Positions 4,482 to 8,565 of a stretch of 8,565 bases of DNA are shown piece by piece; position 1 is the first letter of the stretch; every line of letters starts with the position of its first letter. Both the position numbers and the translations under genes were made by a program. Below the pieces are notes generated by a model. The model saw nothing but the letters and a program-made list of their open reading frames with translations. It ran no database searches and was not told where the DNA came from. The stretch spans positions 1 to 8,565 of the forward strand of contig JAKALI010000149.1 in the NCBI GenBank assembly GCA_021813195.1, in the 5' to 3' direction. Source of the stretch: Pseudomonadota bacterium (GTDB lineage Bacteria > Pseudomonadota > Alphaproteobacteria > Rhizobiales > Hyphomicrobiaceae).

Positions 4482-6614
4482 TCACGGTGAAGGCGCGGTC
4501 TCTACAGCTGTCGGACCAGAGGCACTTTCGTTGACCGCCGCGCGGGTCTCCTTTTCGAGCGTCAAGAGCCCTTCGCGCAATTTCTGGCGAGTTTTGGCTT
4601 CGTCCTCGGGTTCCGGGTTCAAGGTTAGCGATTGCTCCCACTGGAATCGCGCTTCGCGCTCTCGGCCCACGCGCCAGAGCGCATCCCCGAGGTGATCGTT
4701 GAGAACGGGATCGTCGGGGCGCAACTCGACTGCGCGCTCCAGATAGCGCACAGCCTCCTTGTAATTGCCGCGCTTGTAATGCGCCCATCCCAGACTATCG
4801 ACGATGTAGCCATCGTCCGGCTTCAAAGCCACGGCGCGTTCGATCAAGGTCATCCCTTGGTCCAGGTTCACCCCCTGATCGATCCACGAATAGCCGAGAT
4901 AATTGAGCGTAAGCGGCTGATCGGGGTAGAGCTCGAGCGCCTTCTTGAGATCGCGCTCCGCCGGCGGCCAGTTTTTCATGCGCTCATAAGACGTGCCGCG
5001 CGCATAGAAGTATACCCAATGCCGCCGCTCGGGCTTCTTGATCATTTCGATTGCGTGATCGTAGACCTCGATGGCTTCGGCGTACAGCTTGCGCGAACGC
5101 AGGATGTTGCCCAGAGCGTCGAGCGCCTGAAGACGCTCCGAAGGATCGAGTCCGGGTCCGGACAGCGTGGCAAGCGGTTGCGGACCATTTGCGTTGGCAC
5201 GCTCCACGATGGCTTGGATCGTCTCCTGGCTGACAATACCATCGGCGGTGAGACGCGTCGCCGTCTGGAACTGCATCACGGCACGGCGTGTGGCTTCGCC
5301 GAAGACGCCGTCGACGGCGCCACCAATGTCGTAGCCAAGTTCGGCCAAAGCGCCCTGCAGGTCACGGATCACATCGCCTTTCGATCCGATTTGCAATGTC
5401 TGTCCGCCGAGATCGGGAACCGGCCGCTGATAATCGGTCGTTTGTTCGCTCGAAGACGCTGCCACAGCGGGATCACCGTCAATCAGACGCTTAAGCGTGG
5501 CGCGGGCTTCGTCGACCCTGTCGAGAGAATTGAGGTTGAAAGCTTTGCGGATCTCGATGGCCGGCTCGAGAGGGGAGCCCTTCGGTATGCGGTCGTAGAC
5601 CTCGATCGCCTCGGCGTAGAGACGGTTTGTTTCATACGCGTTCGCCAACGCTGCGAGTGCGAAAGGATGTTCGGGTGTGACGAATAAGGCAAGCTGCAAA
5701 TATAGAATGCCGACGCCGACGGCGCCCTCCCCAATGAGGGACTCGCCCAGACCGTAAAAGACCTCGGAAAGACCTTCGCCCGGCGTGGCGACGAGGAGTG
5801 GGAGTTGGGAGCCCAGTTGCAACTCCCGCAGCAGCGCGCGGGCGAGGGGATGTCCGTCGCCCTGACTGGACTCGAGGTGTTCCTTGAGAATGGCACGGGC
5901 CGCGCGTACATCGCCCGCGTGAGCCAAGCTGCGTGCGTAGGCAAGGGCCGTACGCAGCGTTCGTCCGTCTTGTTTGAAGACGCGCTGGAAGCTGCTGCGC
6001 GCTTCTGCGGTGCGTCCTGCAGCATCGGCGACCAGGGCACGGTGATAACGCAAATAGAATTGAGCCCATTCGGCTTGCTTGGGGACCACCAGTTGGCTCA
6101 ACGCGGCGGTGGGTTGATCCTGGGCGAGCTTGACCCATGCCATTGCCAAGGCGCCCGTGAGTTCACCGATGGGACCCGTAGAGGCCCGCTTAAAATGCTC
6201 CTCTGCCTGCGCCCACTGTGCTGATTTGAACGCCGCGATTCCCAGGCACAGGCGCGCCATTCGGTGATCGGGATCGATCGCAATCAGATCCTGCGCAAGC
6301 CGTAGTGCTTCCGGCCATGCCCCGCGCGAAGCCTCCATGACGAAGGCCTGCTCGATCAGCATGTCGCTGCCGGGGTCGAGCGTGAGTGCAGTACCATAAA
6401 AACTCGCAGCACCGCTGACGTCGTTCAAGCTCCGCGCGAAGCGCCCGGCAAGATAGCTGCCCGACAGCGACCCACTCAGAGATGGCGGTTCATTCCGTTC
6501 AGCCGCGGCGGGATTGGGGAATGAGGGCGTGAGAGCGGCCAGAGTCATCCAGGGGAGCACTAACTGAACGGCTCTCGATGCTCGCATGGACCTATTTCCC
6601 AGTTGGCTCTTCAT
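4482..6614 (-). CDS. Exported TPR protein with an internal peptidoglycan-binding domain, 710 aa
   Basis: The N-terminus has basic residues, a hydrophobic stretch (about 15-32) and a signal-peptidase-like NPAAA|ER near 38, so export to the periplasm or outer membrane is likely; no lipobox cysteine is seen. Residues about 50-383 and 490-670 form tetratricopeptide repeats, best preserved at 532-566, 567-601, 602-636 and 637-670. Between these blocks lies a 60-70 residue PG_binding_1-type domain (407-470) with acidic and glycine-rich linkers. Rhizobial homologues next to ispE, as I remember them, are roughly 550-620 residues and run directly from the helix equivalent to ATLKRLIDGDP to the one equivalent to LQALDALGNILRS, so the extra length here matches the insert. 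The start at 6614 is uncertain: a second ATG at 6587 also gives a signal peptide, and neither has a good Shine-Dalgarno. Role unknown; a periplasmic scaffold linked to the cell wall is an inference. Confidence 0.88.
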   Translation of the reverse strand: MKSQLGNRSMRASRAVQLVLPWMTLAALTPSFPNPAAAERNEPPSLSGSLSGSYLAGRFARSLNDVSGAASFYGTALTLDPGSDMLIEQAFVMEASRGAWPEALRLAQDLIAIDPDHRMARLCLGIAAFKSAQWAQAEEHFKRASTGPIGELTGALAMAWVKLAQDQPTAALSQLVVPKQAEWAQFYLRYHRALVADAAGRTAEARSSFQRVFKQDGRTLRTALAYARSLAHAGDVRAARAILKEHLESSQGDGHPLARALLRELQLGSQLPLLVATPGEGLSEVFYGLGESLIGEGAVGVGILYLQLALFVTPEHPFALAALANAYETNRLYAEAIEVYDRIPKGSPLEPAIEIRKAFNLNSLDRVDEARATLKRLIDGDPAVAASSSEQTTDYQRPVPDLGGQTLQIGSKGDVIRDLQGALAELGYDIGGAVDGVFGEATRRAVMQFQTATRLTADGIVSQETIQAIVERANANGPQPLATLSGPGLDPSERLQALDALGNILRSRKLYAEAIEVYDHAIEMIKKPERRHWVYFYARGTSYERMKNWPPAERDLKKALELYPDQPLTLNYLGYSWIDQGVNLDQGMTLIERAVALKPDDGYIVDSLGWAHYKRGNYKEAVRYLERAVELRPDDPVLNDHLGDALWRVGREREARFQWEQSLTLNPEPEDEAKTRQKLREGLLTLEKETRAAVNESASGPTAVETAPSP
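5205..5396 (-). other. PG_binding_1-type domain encoded inside the TPR gene
   Basis: This segment encodes residues 407-470. It has the pattern LQIGSKGDVIRDLQGAL, then LGYDIGGAVDGVFGEAT, then AVMQFQTATRL and TADGIVSQETIQAI. These are the hallmarks of the three-helix peptidoglycan-binding fold found in lytic enzymes and L,D-transpeptidases. It is flanked by linkers rich in Ser, Thr, Pro and Gly (384-406 and 471-490), as expected for an independently folded inserted domain. Confidence 0.88.
5592..5621 (-). repeat. 30-bp segment repeated at 5058-5087 within the TPR gene
   Basis: The segments at 5592-5621 and 5058-5087 are in the same frame and orientation and agree at 26 of 30 bases. Both encode LYAEAIEVYD (residues 332-341 and 510-519). 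One copy lies in the TPR block before the peptidoglycan-binding domain and the other in the block just after it. It may be a duplicated repeat unit or simply two repeats held to the same consensus. Confidence 0.6.
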
Positions 6615-7135
6615 GAGCAGCTTCGACGGCGCCGTCGTTGGCCGGGTCTTCGAACGGATCGCAGCGGCCTCGATAGGGAATGCGTGACGGGCGAACGCTT
6701 CCCGAAGGTCATCGCGGTAATACTTTAGCGCAGTCGCGCGGCCTTTGGCGACACGGCTTTCGGGCCCGGTGCGACTTTTGCTCCTGAAATCTTATCCATG
6801 GCAGGTTATCTTCGTCTCAACGCGCCCGGCGATGGCCCTGTTCGAGTCTGTTGGGCGACAAGGCCCTCCGATCGGCGACGGTGCTTATAAATTGCGGCCA
6901 CAACCCGGCGTCCGGTCTCACTTTTGGCCACGCAAAATATTGCAGTCTTCGCATTTCAGCCGGGCACGGTCTGGCGTCGCGGAGCCGCGGCTACCTTGGA
7001 CTGCACAGCTTCGCTTCGTAGATTGCAAGGTGGCTGATTGTTCGGCTTTTCTTGCACCAGGGACGACCGAGAACTTGCGCCGCCCGGGTTGGCTCGACGG
7101 GCAGATGTCGCGTGGGCTTCCAAGGTTCGTTTCAT
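6615..7135. other. 521-bp stretch between ETF-QO and the TPR gene without a confident gene
   Basis: This stretch follows the ETF-QO stop and precedes the TPR gene, both on the minus strand. It should hold the end of the ETF-QO transcript and the TPR promoter, but I see no clear terminator hairpin with a T-run and no strong promoter. An AT-rich patch lies at 6884-6893 (CTTATAAATT). The TPR reading frame stays open upstream to a TAA near 6793 with codon-like composition but no start codon. A 24-codon minus-strand ORF starts at 6799 (MDKISGAKV) with a weak ribosome site. A plus-strand frame (6745-7188) resembles no family and overlaps the end of ETF-QO. No tRNA or known RNA was recognised. Confidence 0.5.
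6624..6637. repeat. 14-bp perfect palindrome just before the TPR gene start
   Basis: CGACGGCGCCGTCG is its own reverse complement and ends 9 bp upstream of the ATG at 6614, where a Shine-Dalgarno would be expected. In RNA it could only form a short hairpin with strained loop pairs, so it may rather be a dimeric protein site. Chance in GC-rich DNA is possible. Confidence 0.4.
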
Positions 7136-8565
7136 TCACATTCCTGCATAATTGGGTCCTCCGCCGCCTTCGGGGCAAACCCACGTGATGTTGCGGCTGG
7201 GGTCCTTGATGTCGCAGGTTTTGCAGTGGACGCAATTTTGGGCGTTGATTTGGAAGCGCGCTTCGCCCCGGTCGTCGGTTACGATCTCGTAAACGCCAGC
7301 CGGGCAGTAGCGCTGCGCCGGCTCGGCCCACGTCGGCAAATTAACACGAATTGGCAATGTTGGATCGGCAAGCCGCAAGTGGACGGGCTGATCCTCCTCA
7401 TGGTTGGTGCCGGAGAATGCGACGTTGGTCAACTTGTCGAACGTGAGCACGCCGTCAGGTTTGGGGTAAGCGATGGGCTCTGCTTGGGCGGCAGGGATCA
7501 GTGAGGCGTCGTCGGCCTTCTGATGTCCCCAGGTGCCCAACGGCGACCAGCCGCCAAACAGGGTGCGTGCCCACATGTCGATGCCGCCAAGGCCGACACC
7601 GAAGACAGTGCCCAATCGCGACCACATCGGCTTCACGTTGCGCACGCGTTTCAGATCACGCCCGATCTCACCCTCGCGCACGCTCGTCTCGTAGGCCTCG
7701 AGTACGTCATGCCGTCGACCAGCTGCCAATGCTTCGGTGATGGCCTCTGCAGCCGCTATGCCGGACAGCATCGCATTGTGTGAGCCTTTGATACGTGGCA
7801 CGTTGACCATGCCCGCCGCACATCCCAAGAGCGCGCCGCCCGGAAAGACGAGCCGCGGCAGGGACTGCCAGCCACCCTCGGTGATCGCGCGCGCACCGTA
7901 GGCGATCCGCCGGCCGCCCTCGAACGTCTCGCGGATCGCGGGATGCGTCTTGAAGCGCTGAAATTCGTCGTAAGGCGACAAATACGGGTTTTCGTAGTTG
8001 AGATGGACGACGAAACCGACCGAAACGAGGTTGTCTCCGTAATGATAGAGAAACGATCCGCCGCCGGTGCGATTGTTGAGCGGCCATCCGAAGGAGTGCT
8101 GCACGAGGCCCGGTTCGTGGCGGTCTGGCGCGACTTGCCAGAGTTCTTTGAGGCCGATGCCGAATTTGGGCGGCTCGGCACCGGCGGCGAGGTCGAAATG
8201 CGAAATCAGCTGCTTGGCGAGTGAGCCGCGCGCACCCTCAGCAATCAAAGTATAGGAGCCCAACAGCTCCATGCCGCGCACGAAGCTGTCCTTCGGTCGT
8301 CCGTCGCGACCAACGCCCATATCGCCCGTCGCAACCCCTCGAACGGCGCCGTCGTCATCGTAGAGCACCTCGGCCGCAGCGAAACCGGGATAGATCTCGA
8401 CCCCCAATTCGACAGCCTGTTCACCGAGCCAGCGTGTCAAGGCGCCGAGGCTCACGATATAGTTGCCGTGGTTGGACATCAGCGGCGGCATCAGGAAATT
8501 CGGCAGCCTCAGATCGCCCTGAGGTCCCAGAACGAGGAATCGATCCTCACGCACTTCAGTCTCGA
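7136..8565 (-). CDS. Electron-transfer flavoprotein:ubiquinone oxidoreductase, C-terminal 475 residues (partial)
   Basis: ETF-QO takes electrons from ETF, reduced by acyl-CoA and other dehydrogenases, and passes them to ubiquinone at the inner membrane through FAD and one [4Fe-4S] cluster. The frame is open to the right edge, so the N-terminus with the FAD-binding GxGxxG (roughly 80-90 residues by family length) is outside. Counting from the codon at 8554, landmarks are GNYIVSLGALTRWL (30-43), GVEIYPGFAAAEVLY (51-65), GVATGDMGVGRDG (73-85), the quinone-site region around GWPLNNRTGGGS (156-167), and the C-terminal ferredoxin-like part. Cluster ligands by homology are Cys417 (in YCPAGVYE) and Cys441, Cys444 and Cys447 (in NCVHCKTCDIKDP). 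Cys460 in WVCPEGGGGP is extra and not expected to be a ligand. The end PNYAGM is typical. All visible functional residues are intact. Confidence 0.96.
   Translation of the reverse strand, partial: ETEVREDRFLVLGPQGDLRLPNFLMPPLMSNHGNYIVSLGALTRWLGEQAVELGVEIYPGFAAAEVLYDDDGAVRGVATGDMGVGRDGRPKDSFVRGMELLGSYTLIAEGARGSLAKQLISHFDLAAGAEPPKFGIGLKELWQVAPDRHEPGLVQHSFGWPLNNRTGGGSFLYHYGDNLVSVGFVVHLNYENPYLSPYDEFQRFKTHPAIRETFEGGRRIAYGARAITEGGWQSLPRLVFPGGALLGCAAGMVNVPRIKGSHNAMLSGIAAAEAITEALAAGRRHDVLEAYETSVREGEIGRDLKRVRNVKPMWSRLGTVFGVGLGGIDMWARTLFGGWSPLGTWGHQKADDASLIPAAQAEPIAYPKPDGVLTFDKLTNVAFSGTNHEEDQPVHLRLADPTLPIRVNLPTWAEPAQRYCPAGVYEIVTDDRGEARFQINAQNCVHCKTCDIKDPSRNITWVCPEGGGGPNYAGM

Noticed and set aside
4632..5687. 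351-codon plus-strand ORF opposite the TPR gene
   Set aside because: It is antisense to a well-supported coding region with recognisable TPR and PG-binding domains, and its translation shows no domain pattern. It is the shadow expected in GC-rich DNA.
6838..6852. GTTCGAGTC resembling a tRNA T-loop
   Set aside because: The surrounding bases do not form acceptor, D or anticodon stems, so no tRNA can be drawn here.
6745..7188. 147-codon plus-strand ORF in the gap after ETF-QO
   Set aside because: No recognisable domain, no good ribosome site, many Arg, Pro and Trp residues typical of spurious frames, and it overlaps the end of ETF-QO.
7136..7200. Extra cysteine (Cys460) in ETF-QO as a possible second cluster ligand
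   Set aside because: The four ligands known for this family are all present elsewhere in the protein, and this position varies between homologues.

Overview
The window reads as a GC-rich chromosomal segment of an alphaproteobacterium, most likely Hyphomicrobiales (Rhizobiales). This rests on protein-level recognition only: the polyprenyl synthase start, the DUF2007 protein, the ETF-QO and the TPR protein next to ispE all resemble genes of that order. Nearly all of it is housekeeping sequence. I see no transposase, integrase, tRNA, CRISPR array, toxin-antitoxin pair or phage gene.

Layout, left to right. Positions 1-86 are the 3' tail of a plus-strand gene of unknown function. An 18-bp perfect inverted repeat (109-147) lies between that gene and a convergent minus-strand operon. 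The operon reads from 2332 down to 171: a DUF2007 protein, a TrmN6-like methyltransferase (ATGA overlap), an S49 (SppA/SohB-type) peptidase, and a 77-residue single-span membrane protein with a near-ideal ribosome binding site. A 117-bp divergent promoter region (2333-2449) separates this operon from a plus-strand long-chain polyprenyl diphosphate synthase, which I start at a TTG codon (2450). Its stop lies 7 bp from the stop of the convergent gene ispE (MEP pathway). Upstream of ispE on the minus strand is a 710-residue exported TPR protein with a peptidoglycan-binding domain spliced into its repeat array. A 521-bp stretch without a confident gene (6615-7135) follows. The last gene is the C-terminal part of electron-transfer flavoprotein:ubiquinone oxidoreductase, which runs off the right edge.

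Functional links. IspE helps make IPP/DMAPP, the polyprenyl synthase builds the quinone side chain from IPP, and ETF-QO passes electrons from ETF to ubiquinone. Three genes therefore touch ubiquinone supply and use, although their orientations show that they are not one operon. The TPR protein and the S49 peptidase with its small membrane neighbour point to envelope functions.

The most interesting feature is the peptidoglycan-binding domain inside the TPR protein. I do not see a clearly new multi-gene system here.
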